Shown: positions 1 through 6,279, counted from the first letter of the stretch. The stretch is 6,859 nt of DNA from an uncultured Clostridia bacterium (GCA_947088195.1 CAMUFS010000168.1:1-6859), one strand, 5' to 3'. Notes: generated by a model from the letters alone, not told the origin. Numbers and translations are program-made.

Positions 1-1310
1 CTGGTGGCTCTTACAAAGAGATAAATGATAATCTAATCATTGCGCTCAAGTCAAATCCAGAACTGAAAACTATTATAAGAGCACTGGACATGGATCGTTT
101 TTTTGACACCAGTGACACCATGCGCACAGATCTAGGAACCTACCCCACTTATCTCTATGACAATAATCCTTTTAATGATGTCAAATATTTATTTAATAAA
201 AGTATTATTTTTAATCGCGTATATCCCATGACGCAGGCAAATGATAAAGAGGATTTTGTTCCGGGAATCCCCTCTTTTGATGTTTATTCAAATTGGCAGG
301 CGTCCTACACCTTTGGAATTAATACCGTCTGTCCTGATGGCATCACTATAAATCCATCAGGAAATGAAATTCATTTAACAGAAGAAGAAAAAACTATTAT
401 TCATGACAATATACTTAAAAATGTGACTTCCCTTGCAAAAAAATATCCTGATGTTACCTTCTATTACTTTTTTCCACCATACAGCGCTGTCTGGTGGAAA
501 TCGCGTGTTGAAACTGGTAATATCTACCGCCATATGGAAGCAGAACAATATATTATTGAACTGATACTGGAATGTGAAAATATTAAGCTGTATTCCTTCA
601 ACAATCGAACTGACATTACAACAAATCTCAATCACTATAAGGACATCATTCACTATGGTCAATGGATTAACAGCCTAATGCTCAAATGGATGTATCACGG
701 TGAATATTTATTGACAAAAGATAATTATAAAGAATATCTTGCAGATGAATTTTCCTTTTACACAACCTTTGATTATGAGAGCTTAAATCAACAGATCGAT
801 TACGAAAATGATTTTTATGCAGATGCACTAACTAACCAAGAACAAAATGGAACAGAGCCTGTTGATCTTCTGGCAAATACGGAATATTTAAATCTATCCA
901 ATGCTTCACTGGTGCCTGATTCTTATCAAGGACATCCGGGCCTCCTCTGCATGGGAAGTCTGAAACGTGAATCGGTCAGTCCTGTCAGTGTTGCCGATTA
1001 TCTAATCAACACAGAATACATAGGAGCTAAAATTGTAATTGAACATATAGATAATTATCGTTATCTTGTATTTTATGGCAAAAAAAATACCGATCATGGT
1101 CAGCCTTCTGTCTATCTATATAATGAACAAAATGAAAGAATTGCGGAGCTAACCAGAACATATCCTAATCTTGACAATGAATGGCATTCTTATATCCTTG
1201 ATGTATCAGAACTAAAAGGAAAAGTAACCTTAATCTTGAATGGAGGATATATTGACAGCACTGGAAATGAAACATCCTCCTATACATTCAGCGAAATATT
1301 TTTATATTAG
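1..1310 (+). CDS. SGNH-hydrolase-like cell-surface protein with C-terminal beta-sandwich extension (5' end outside window)
   Basis: The frame is open from base 3 with no in-frame Met before base 90, so the gene starts upstream and the ATG at 90 is internal. The visible N-terminal residues (GGSYKEI, then a PTYLYDNNPFNDVKYL block) resemble a Firmicutes family of membrane-anchored SGNH/GDSL-like proteins related to DltD/AlgJ-type O-acyl transfer partners. The expected catalytic Ser block would lie in the missing part. A D-x-x-H pair (KDIIHY, bases about 642-653) fits the Asp/His of that fold. After the NYKEYL segment, where family members usually end, about 165 further residues are rich in predicted beta strands, with a WHSYILDVSELKG stretch like that of jelly-roll sugar-binding domains. 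The role is probably modification or binding of a surface polysaccharide; substrate and partners are not visible. Such proteins often neighbour MBOAT acyltransferases, which could lie upstream. The family assignment is from memory of motifs, not a search. Confidence 0.75.
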   Translation, partial: GGSYKEINDNLIIALKSNPELKTIIRALDMDRFFDTSDTMRTDLGTYPTYLYDNNPFNDVKYLFNKSIIFNRVYPMTQANDKEDFVPGIPSFDVYSNWQASYTFGINTVCPDGITINPSGNEIHLTEEEKTIIHDNILKNVTSLAKKYPDVTFYYFFPPYSAVWWKSRVETGNIYRHMEAEQYIIELILECENIKLYSFNNRTDITTNLNHYKDIIHYGQWINSLMLKWMYHGEYLLTKDNYKEYLADEFSFYTTFDYESLNQQIDYENDFYADALTNQEQNGTEPVDLLANTEYLNLSNASLVPDSYQGHPGLLCMGSLKRESVSPVSVADYLINTEYIGAKIVIEHIDNYRYLVFYGKKNTDHGQPSVYLYNEQNERIAELTRTYPNLDNEWHSYILDVSELKGKVTLILNGGYIDSTGNETSSYTFSEIFLY

Positions 1311-1314
1311 GATT

Positions 1315-1349
1315 TCAAACACCTAAAATAGCGTTTTGACGTTTTTTTT
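1315..1349 (+). terminator. Possible weak intrinsic terminator after the SGNH-like gene
   Basis: Just after the stop codon, TCAAAC (1315-1320) can pair with GTTTTGA (1333-1339) with one bulged T, followed two bases later by a run of eight T (1342-1349). The stem is AT-rich and short, so termination would be weak. The T run directly after the gene is the main support. Confidence 0.25.
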
Positions 1350-1385
1350 CCATCCGAACTCAATAAGACAGTAGTCTGTCATATA

Positions 1386-1462
1386 AGCAGAGATAGGCGC
1401 CCTTGTCAACGGCGGGCAAAGTCCATTTAGCTTGAGCGTTGACGAGGGCGGCTGGCTCTGCT
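1386..1462. repeat. Long imperfect inverted repeat (hairpin element)
   Basis: Outer arms AGCAGAG (1386-1392) and CTCTGCT (1456-1462) pair perfectly over 7 bp. Inner arms CGCCCTTGTCAACG (1398-1411) and CGTTGACGAGGGCG (1437-1450) pair over 14 bp with one T-G wobble. A symmetric 5/5 internal loop (ATAGG opposite GCTGG) lies between the two stems, and the apical loop is 25 bases. The element is clearly more GC-rich than its AT-rich surroundings. It has no T run, so it is not a standard terminator. It could be a MITE-like or IS200-type hairpin, a transfer-origin-like site or a structured RNA; the sequence alone does not decide. A separate small hairpin (GACAG/CTGTC, 1367-1380) lies just to its left. 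Confidence 0.7.
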
Positions 1463-1507
1463 ATTTCGTATAAAGCAGAATTACAGTAGAACAATTCATA
1501 TAAGAAG

Positions 1508-1516
1508 TGCTATAAT
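1508..1516 (+). promoter_or_regulatory. Extended -10 promoter of the GNAT gene
   Basis: TGCTATAAT is a consensus extended -10 (TGn plus TATAAT at 1511-1516). The -35 region 17 bp upstream (AGAACA, 1488-1493) is poor, as is usual for extended -10 promoters. Transcription would start near 1523, giving a leader of about 37 nt that carries the ribosome-binding site GAGAGG (1549-1554), 5 nt before the ATG at 1560. Confidence 0.65.
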
Positions 1517-1559
1517 ATAATTTACAAATCAAAAAATTTTTATTTTGTGAGAGGCATAT

Positions 1560-2045
1560 ATGGAAAAATTTGAAATTAAAAGGGTCACACTACAGGATGC
1601 AGATTTCTTATTTAGTCTTATGAACCATCCTTTACTCTTGGCTAGATTAAATGAAGTACCGACAACTAATCAAGATTGGGTTGAGGCTGTGCTTGCATGG
1701 GAAAATGACCCTGATGAAAATGGATATATTATTTGGAAAGATGGAAAACAAATAGGTTGGTTTGCTTTTAATGGTCTGCTATCAGCCGATAAAGTACCTT
1801 ATTTAAAAATGGCAGTAATATTACCAGAATATCAGAACAAAGGGATTGGTACAGCAGTTTTATTAAAACTACTTGCAACAGTACATGAAAAAGGCTTTCG
1901 TTCTGTAAAACTCATTACACACCAAGACAATATCAATGCACAGAAATGTTACTCAAAATGCGGATTTCAGATTGTTGATGTCATAGAAGATAAAATGAGA
2001 GATAATACTATAGCTATGCGTTGTATAATGGAATGTAAATTGTAA
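1560..2045 (+). CDS. GNAT-family N-acetyltransferase
   Basis: This 161-residue cytoplasmic protein has the length and layout of a stand-alone GCN5-related N-acetyltransferase, which transfers acetyl from acetyl-CoA to an amine on a small molecule or protein. The acetyl-CoA pyrophosphate loop is QNKGIGTA (residues 92-99), after a beta strand ending in ILPEY. The later block NINAQKCYSKCGF (124-136) is the usual RimI-like motif B, in which the Tyr (131) often acts as general acid. The N-terminal part (residues 1-50) is the variable substrate-binding region and gives no clear substrate. The start is supported by GAGAGG 5 nt upstream and its own extended -10 promoter. The gene is monocistronic, visibly AT-rich, and sits between the 1386-1462 inverted repeat and an unrelated convergent unit, which suggests horizontal acquisition. 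Antibiotic, polyamine or peptide acetylation are all possible. Confidence 0.85.
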   Translation: MEKFEIKRVTLQDADFLFSLMNHPLLLARLNEVPTTNQDWVEAVLAWENDPDENGYIIWKDGKQIGWFAFNGLLSADKVPYLKMAVILPEYQNKGIGTAVLLKLLATVHEKGFRSVKLITHQDNINAQKCYSKCGFQIVDVIEDKMRDNTIAMRCIMECKL

Positions 2046-2119
2046 AGCAACGGAATGGAACAATTTTCTCTTATGCTTTCACAGCGGTAGCACTAGCGCT
2101 CCATGTTGTATTTCTCAAT

Positions 2120-2437
2120 CTATGATCGATTTATCTTTTCTTTCTCGGCTTGAAGTAAAGCTTCCATATTTATTTCGCCGTGTTTTCTACAAAGAGCAAT
2201 CTCGCCTTCAATAACTTCAAGCATTTCGGATTTGCTAATAAAGTCCACAAATTGTTCTCCCGCTTGCAGTCCCTCAATGAAATGAATTTCGCAGCAGTAT
2301 TGACCATCTATTCGTTTATACCATATTCGTGTTTCAAGCGGGGCAAAGCATAAATGTTTGACAATAGCTTGTTTTCCACTGGCACTATATTTTGTATCTG
2401 GTGCATCGTGTATCCATGTCCCAACTCCAAAGCTCAT
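2120..2437 (-). CDS. Conserved-looking protein of unknown function (105 aa)
   Basis: I do not recognise the family. The 105-residue product has no signal peptide or membrane segment. It appears to have three beta strands in its middle (around residues 24-31, 36-43 and 46-55), followed by two charged helices (about 70-86 and 89-103). It contains four Cys (30, 48, 49, 83), including an adjacent pair in YCCEIHF. The ATG at 2437 is supported by GGAG (2446-2449) 8 nt upstream. The start lies one base after the stop of a possible 33-residue ORF, suggesting translational coupling, and both would be read from the promoter at 2582-2610. The gene is convergent with the GNAT gene, 74 bp away. Small proteins of this shape are common as cargo or accessory genes of integrative elements in Clostridia, but nothing here shows that directly. 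Confidence 0.6.
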   Translation of the reverse strand: MSFGVGTWIHDAPDTKYSASGKQAIVKHLCFAPLETRIWYKRIDGQYCCEIHFIEGLQAGEQFVDFISKSEMLEVIEGEIALCRKHGEINMEALLQAEKEKINRS

Positions 2438-2438
2438 A

Positions 2439-2540
2439 TCATATTCTCCAAATTTTACTTATGCCTTCCATTATTGTGCCTATAATTGGTAATCTTTTAA
2501 AATCCTCAAGAATGGCATTTTCTCTCTTATCGTAAGACAT
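2439..2540 (-). CDS. Possible small ORF (33 aa) upstream of the 105-aa gene
   Basis: An ATG at 2540 opens a 33-codon frame ending in TGA one base before the 105-residue gene, a spacing typical of translationally coupled genes. The predicted peptide (starting MSYDKRENAILEDF, ending GISKIWRI) is protein-like, with a charged start and an amphipathic end. The frame stays open about 10 codons upstream of the ATG, back to a TAA. The ribosome-binding site is unusual: AGAAGGG lies 17 nt from the ATG, with a perfect 5-bp hairpin between them. It may be a leader peptide, a real small protein, or the tail of a frameshifted gene: a second frame, starting at the ATG that overlaps the -10 box (bases 2584-2582), reads for 18 codons just ahead of it. 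Confidence 0.35.
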   Translation of the reverse strand: MSYDKRENAILEDFKRLPIIGTIMEGISKIWRI

Positions 2541-2557
2541 AATCGCAAAGACTTGCG
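2525..2557 (-). promoter_or_regulatory. Two tandem leader hairpins around the small-ORF start
   Basis: Reading the - strand, CGCAA-GTCT-TTGCG (2557-2544) is a perfect 5-bp hairpin between the AGAAGGG ribosome-binding sequence and the ATG at 2540. TCTTA-CGA-TAAGA (2537-2525) is a second perfect 5-bp hairpin over the first codons of the small ORF. Folding the first would bring the ribosome-binding site closer to the start codon; folding the second would impede early translation. Each stem is short, so either could be chance. Confidence 0.35.
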
Positions 2558-2581
2558 CCCTTCTCTCCGATTACTTCACTC

Positions 2582-2610
2582 ATTATAGCACACGCAAGAA
2601 AAGATTTCCA
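2582..2610 (-). promoter_or_regulatory. Promoter for the small ORF and 105-aa gene
   Basis: On the - strand, TGGAAA (2610-2605, 4 of 6 to TTGACA) and TATAAT (2587-2582) are separated by exactly 17 bp, and the -10 is extended by TGC. Transcription would start near 2575, about 35 nt before the small ORF. This separates the unit from the glucosidase gene upstream, so it need not depend on read-through from the PTS operon. Confidence 0.6.
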
Positions 2611-2716
2611 TAAGCATTAAGCAAATCTATCAGCCTCTTGAGTCCCTTCACATACCCTGTCCCGCAAAGCTTTTAATCATCTAACTGTCCATGTCGCGGC
2701 ATTTCCGCCCATTTTT

Positions 2717-4135
2717 CTATTGTAAATTCTCTCCATTTGTTCTGATAACCTCCCGATACCAGTCAAAGGATTTCTTACGTATACGTTTTTTTGTGCCATT
2801 CCCTTTATCATCTCTATCCACATAGATAAAACCATATCGCTTTGACATTTCTCCTGTGGTGGCGCTGATAAGATCCACACATCCCCATGATGTATACCCA
2901 ATCAAGTCTACTCCATCCTCATCCACGGCATCTATCATTGCCTTAATATGCGCCTTCAAATACTCGATTCGATAATTATCCTCAATCTCTCCGTTCTCAT
3001 TTAGCTCATCTTTGGCTCCCAAACCATTTTCCACAAGAAACAATGGCTTCTGATATCGATCATAAAGAGAATTTAAGGTAATGCGAAGGCCTAGCGGATC
3101 GATAGGCCATCCCCACTGGCTACATTCCAGATAAGGATTCTTTGCTGAGGCAAATACGTTTCCTCCCGATGCTTCTCCCTGGCCATCAGCACGGACACAC
3201 CGGCTGTTATAGTAGGACAGTGCAATAAAATCAACGGTATGTTCCTTGAGAATTTTAGTATCCTCTGGTTGTATTTCCAGATGGATTTTCTTCTGTTCCA
3301 AAAGCTTCTTCGCATAAGTCGGATATTCTCCTCTAGCTTGTACATCAATGAAAAAATAATTTTCCCTATCTCTCTTTATGCTTTCCCACACATCCTCCGG
3401 TCGGCAGCTATAGGGATACACACTTCCGGCTGCCAACATACACCCTACCTGAAACTCTGGATTGATCGCATGAGCCAGCTTTACAGCATAAGCGGAAGCA
3501 ACCAATTCATGATGAGCCGCTTGATACTTGACTGCTGCCTCATCCTCCTCCTTGGAAAAATGGATTCCTGCTCCCATAAAAGGCAGATGCATCAGCATAT
3601 TGATCTCATTGAAGGTAATCCAGTACCGCACCTTATTTTTAAAATAGCAAAAAATCGCATCACAATAGTGGAGATAACAATCAATTACTTTTCGATTTCT
3701 CCATGAACCATATTTATCCACAAGATTCAACGGAATGTCAAAATGACATATGGTTACTACTGGCTCTATTTTATACCGAAGCAGCTCATCAATCAATTCC
3801 TCATAAAATTTAAGACCTTCTTTGTTGGGTTCTCTCTCCTCACCTGTGGGAAAAATACGAGACCATGAGAAAGAAAAACGATAACATTTAAATCCCATTT
3901 CTGCAAAGAGAGCAATATCTTCTTTATAGTGTCCATACTGATCAATGGCCTCTCTTCCCGGAAAAATGGAGTCCGCAGGCAACTCTCGGTAATTCATATG
4001 CCCTTCCATCACTGGCATACGATTATCCCCATAAGGAATCACATCCACTAAAGCCATACCGCGGCCCCCCTCTTTCCATCCACCTTCACATTGATTGGCT
4101 GCCGTAGCTCCGCCCCACAAAAAATCCTTTCTCAT
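2717..4135 (-). CDS. bglA: GH1 6-phospho-beta-glucosidase
   Basis: This glycoside hydrolase family 1 enzyme hydrolyses 6-phospho-beta-glucosides (such as cellobiose-, salicin- or arbutin-phosphate) delivered by the neighbouring PTS permease, in the cytoplasm. The 472-residue length is normal and the gene is complete. The N-terminal FLWGGATAANQCEGGW block is the GH1 signature with the sugar-binding Gln and is followed by the RFSFSWSRIFP strand. The acid/base Glu177 lies in TFNEIN and the nucleophile Glu369 in LVENGLG. Ser424, Lys432 and Tyr434 in the SATTGEMSKRYGFIY stretch match the phosphate-binding residues that separate 6-phospho-glucosidases from plain glucosidases. The C-terminal KKRIRKKSFDWYREVI segment is also typical of the BglA/BglH group. 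The start ATG follows a full-consensus AGGAGGTGA (4140-4148) by 4 nt. It lies 17 bp after the permease stop, so the two are one operon. No convincing intrinsic terminator follows. The exact sugar is not decided by sequence. Confidence 0.95.
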   Translation of the reverse strand: MRKDFLWGGATAANQCEGGWKEGGRGMALVDVIPYGDNRMPVMEGHMNYRELPADSIFPGREAIDQYGHYKEDIALFAEMGFKCYRFSFSWSRIFPTGEEREPNKEGLKFYEELIDELLRYKIEPVVTICHFDIPLNLVDKYGSWRNRKVIDCYLHYCDAIFCYFKNKVRYWITFNEINMLMHLPFMGAGIHFSKEEDEAAVKYQAAHHELVASAYAVKLAHAINPEFQVGCMLAAGSVYPYSCRPEDVWESIKRDRENYFFIDVQARGEYPTYAKKLLEQKKIHLEIQPEDTKILKEHTVDFIALSYYNSRCVRADGQGEASGGNVFASAKNPYLECSQWGWPIDPLGLRITLNSLYDRYQKPLFLVENGLGAKDELNENGEIEDNYRIEYLKAHIKAMIDAVDEDGVDLIGYTSWGCVDLISATTGEMSKRYGFIYVDRDDKGNGTKKRIRKKSFDWYREVIRTNGENLQ

Positions 4136-4152
4136 CTCCTCACCTCCTGCTT

Positions 4153-6066
4153 TTATTTCATTATATGCAGCAACGGCTCTCCTGCCTGCACACCTTCTGT
4201 CTCTGTCATCTCTACCTTGGCAAAATCATCAGAATTTGTCACTAATACTGGTGTCACCAGAGAGTAACCGGCCTCACTAATTAATTTTATATCAAATTCC
4301 AAAAGCTTCTGTCCCTGCTTCACAGAATCGCCTGCCTCTACAAAAGTATGAAAGCCTTTCCCGCCAAGCTGCACGGTATCCATTCCTACATGTATCAAAA
4401 GCTCCAGTCCTGTCTCTGTTGTTATGCCTATTGCATGGCCTGTTGGAAATAGCGCAGAGATTGTTCCATCCGCTGGCGCGTAAAGCACACCCTCCTCTGG
4501 TTCAATGGCAGCACCATTTCCCAGAGCACCAGAAGAAAATGCCTCATCCTTTACTTCTGATAATTTCACAACCTTTCCTTTTAATGGACTTACCAGCGCA
4601 ATCGATCCACTTTCTGTTTCCGCTACAGCAGATAGCTTATTTACCTCTATAGGCGCTGTCTCCGTCTTATCCTTATAAAACAACATTGTAAGTAGAAACC
4701 CTACTGCCATAGAAATCCCAATTCCAACAAAAGCAACAATAATGTTCCCCATTGTTCCATCTGGATTCATCATATTAGGAAGCTCAAAGATTCCCATACC
4801 TCCTAAAATAAACTTGCGGAAATTAAAATGTCCATAAAAAGCTCCGCCAATGCCACCCGCAATACAGCTAATAATAAAAGGCTTCTTAAGAGGTAGCAAA
4901 ATACCATAAATAGCTGGCTCTGTCACACCAAAAATACCAGAAATAAAGTTTGGAAGTGCCATCTCCCGAAGCTTCTTATCCTTTGTCTTAAAGAAAATCG
5001 CCAGCACAACCGCAGAGGTTGCAAACGTACAGGCAAAGAAAGGCATCATCACATTGTCATAGCCCAATGTCATTACATTGTTGATATACACAGGAATAAA
5101 GCCCCAGTGCATTCCAAATATTACAAGAATCTGCCATGTAAAACCAACAATTCCACCTGCAAGCAGAGGACTAAAACCACGAATTGCCAATGTCAATTCT
5201 GAAATCAATGTGGAACCAAAGGTTGCAATCGGTCCTAAGAAAATCACAGATACTGGCAGTGTCACCAACAAGGTCAGCATAGGCACAAAGAAAAATTTCA
5301 CCAGATCTGGAATCAGCCTGTTAAAGAACTTCTCACATTTGGATGCAAACCATACAGCCAAAATAACTGGAATTACTGTTCCCGTGTAATCTACGGAAAT
5401 TACTGGGATACCGAAAAAATTAATGTAAACGGGTGAGGCAAATATCGTTCCATCCAACAAGGTGTACAAAGGCTCCACGCCTGCAGACAGGGTTCCTGCC
5501 TGTATTCCCGGATAACACATAGCTGCTCCAATAGCAAGACCAAGCATGGGCTTTAAACCAAATTTTTTTGCCGCTGTATATCCAAGAAACAGTGGCAAAA
5601 AAGTAAACAGCGCATCACCTGCCGCATTGATAATCAGATAGCCGCCACACTCAGCACTGTAAAGACCGATTGCGACAAGTAAGGTATTCAAACCTTTTAG
5701 CATACCACATGCTGCCATAATGCCAAGTATTGGCTGAAAAATACCAGACACCACATCGATGGCTCTGTCCAGCAGCTTTCCTGACTTCTTCTCTTCTCCC
5801 GTGCCGCTCCCTTCCTTTAAATCAATCAACGCCATCACATCCTCAAATACTTCTGGCACATGATTTCCAATAACCACCTGATATTGTCCACCGCTCTTCA
5901 TCACAGTGACAACACCTTCCATGGCCTTTAGCACATCATCCTTTGCCTTCTTCTCATCTTTTAAAGTAAATCGAAGCCGCGTGATACAATGTACCAATCC
6001 CAAAATATTCTCTTTTCCGCCGACATTCTTTACGATCTCCTTCGCCAGCTCATGGTACTTTCCCAT
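4153..6066 (-). CDS. bglF: PTS beta-glucoside-specific EIIBCA permease
   Basis: This fused membrane permease takes up and 6-phosphorylates a beta-glucoside, using phosphate from HPr. With the start chosen here it has 637 residues, normal for BglF/BglP-type proteins. Order: EIIB about residues 4-80, with the phospho-Cys27 in HCITRLRF; a linker; multi-span EIIC about 105-465, including the GVTEPAIYG block (380-388) and FGMHWGF (318-323); and EIIA about 495-625, with His544 (PTGHAIG) and the phosphorylated His559 (LLIHVGMDTV). All phosphotransfer residues are present, so no separate EIIA is needed. An ATG 30 bp upstream (6096) is in frame, but AAGGAGG (6074-6080), 7 nt before the ATG at 6066, and the family's MGKYHELAKEI start favour the shorter form. 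It is the first gene of an operon with the GH1 enzyme; promoter, palindrome and structured leader lie just upstream. Confidence 0.95.
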   Translation of the reverse strand: MGKYHELAKEIVKNVGGKENILGLVHCITRLRFTLKDEKKAKDDVLKAMEGVVTVMKSGGQYQVVIGNHVPEVFEDVMALIDLKEGSGTGEEKKSGKLLDRAIDVVSGIFQPILGIMAACGMLKGLNTLLVAIGLYSAECGGYLIINAAGDALFTFLPLFLGYTAAKKFGLKPMLGLAIGAAMCYPGIQAGTLSAGVEPLYTLLDGTIFASPVYINFFGIPVISVDYTGTVIPVILAVWFASKCEKFFNRLIPDLVKFFFVPMLTLLVTLPVSVIFLGPIATFGSTLISELTLAIRGFSPLLAGGIVGFTWQILVIFGMHWGFIPVYINNVMTLGYDNVMMPFFACTFATSAVVLAIFFKTKDKKLREMALPNFISGIFGVTEPAIYGILLPLKKPFIISCIAGGIGGAFYGHFNFRKFILGGMGIFELPNMMNPDGTMGNIIVAFVGIGISMAVGFLLTMLFYKDKTETAPIEVNKLSAVAETESGSIALVSPLKGKVVKLSEVKDEAFSSGALGNGAAIEPEEGVLYAPADGTISALFPTGHAIGITTETGLELLIHVGMDTVQLGGKGFHTFVEAGDSVKQGQKLLEFDIKLISEAGYSLVTPVLVTNSDDFAKVEMTETEGVQAGEPLLHIMK

Positions 6067-6073
6067 ATTACTC

Positions 6074-6080
6074 CCTCCTT
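6074..6080 (-). promoter_or_regulatory. Ribosome-binding site deciding the permease start
   Basis: AAGGAGG on the - strand lies 7 nt before the ATG at 6066. The earlier in-frame ATG codons at 6096 and 6093 would place this site inside the coding sequence and have no comparable site upstream, so translation should start at 6066. Confidence 0.8.
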
Positions 6081-6085
6081 CTTTT

Positions 6086-6149
6086 TTCCACATCATCCAA
6101 GATTGAGAACCTATGGTATCTTTATACCCTGCTCATCTGGTATGTGGAA
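6086..6149 (-). promoter_or_regulatory. Structured 5' leader of the PTS operon
   Basis: In the transcript, TTCCACAT (6149-6142) pairs perfectly over 8 bp with ATGTGGAA (6093-6086), closing a loop of 48 nt. Inside it a second perfect hairpin, GGTAT-AAAG-ATACC (6128-6115), can form. The structure ends 5 nt before the AAGGAGG site and sequesters the upstream ATG at 6093. I see no T run after it, and no likeness to the RAT element bound by BglG/LicT antiterminators. It may stabilise the message, insulate the ribosome-binding site or bind a regulator. Confidence 0.45.
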
Positions 6150-6156
6150 TCTTTAT

Positions 6157-6184
6157 CTGTGTTATTACATTGAATATAACACAG
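6157..6184. promoter_or_regulatory. 28-bp palindromic operator across the PTS promoter
   Basis: CTGTGTTAT (6157-6165) and ATAACACAG (6176-6184) form a perfect 9-bp inverted repeat with a 10-bp spacer. It covers the -10 box (6173-6178) and the predicted start site near 6166, the classical position for a repressor. The adjacent RpiR-type regulator is the obvious candidate, but a global regulator is not excluded. The site does not match the CcpA cre consensus. Confidence 0.6.
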
Positions 6185-6201
6185 CACCTTTTTTCATACA
6201 A
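6173..6201 (-). promoter_or_regulatory. Promoter of the PTS-glucosidase operon
   Basis: On the - strand, TTGTAT (6201-6196, 3 of 6 to consensus) and TATATT (6178-6173, 5 of 6) are separated by 17 bp. This gives a leader of about 100 nt. The weak -35 would suit a promoter helped by an activator or held by a repressor. Confidence 0.55.
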
Positions 6202-6218
6202 TAAATGGCATAAGGATA

Positions 6219-6232
6219 GTTTCATTGTTTCA
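6219..6232 (-). repeat. Tandem TGAAAC repeat upstream of the PTS promoter
   Basis: On the - strand TGAAAC occurs twice, separated by AA (8-bp period), about 17 bp upstream of the -35 box and so near positions -53 to -66. It could be an activator-type or second regulator site. The repeat is short and partly AT-rich, so chance is possible. Confidence 0.3.
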
Positions 6233-6240
6233 AAAATGAC

Positions 6241-6274
6241 AAAAAAAGGACCTATGTCTTTGCAACAAAGGTCC
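6241..6274 (-). terminator. Intrinsic terminator after the RpiR-type regulator
   Basis: On the - strand GGACCT (6274-6269) pairs perfectly with AGGTCC (6253-6248), followed directly by seven T (6247-6241). A nested CTTTG/CAAAG pairing in the loop is an alternative fold. It starts 5 bp after the regulator stop codon and separates regulator transcription from the PTS operon promoter. Confidence 0.85.
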
Positions 6275-6279
6275 AAACC

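Noticed and set aside
1323..1460. 45-codon - strand frame running through the 1386-1462 hairpin (contains LNGLCPPLTRAPISAYM)
   Set aside because: It begins directly after a stop, has no start codon until a Met late in the frame, and has no ribosome-binding site. The inverted repeat explains the base composition better than coding.
2073..2103. GC-containing partial palindrome (around AGCGGTAGCACTAGCGCT) between the convergent genes as a bidirectional terminator
   Set aside because: Pairing is limited to about 4 bp and there is no adjacent T or A run on either strand.
2696..2708. Small GCGG/CCGC hairpin after the glucosidase stop codon as a terminator
   Set aside because: The stem is only 4 bp and no T run follows on the - strand, so there is no support for intrinsic termination.
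3239..3706. 155-codon + strand open frame inside the glucosidase gene
   Set aside because: It is fully antisense to the conserved catalytic core of the GH1 gene, has no ribosome-binding site or recognisable motifs, and is best explained as a shadow frame.
6067..6096. Ten-residue N-terminal extension of the PTS permease from the ATG at 6096
   Set aside because: The strong AAGGAGG site falls inside the extension and fits the ATG at 6066, and the extension has no ribosome-binding site of its own.
6067..6166. BglG/LicT-type RAT antiterminator in the PTS leader
   Set aside because: No match to the RAT motif, no overlapping terminator hairpin with a T run in the leader, and the neighbouring regulator is of RpiR type.
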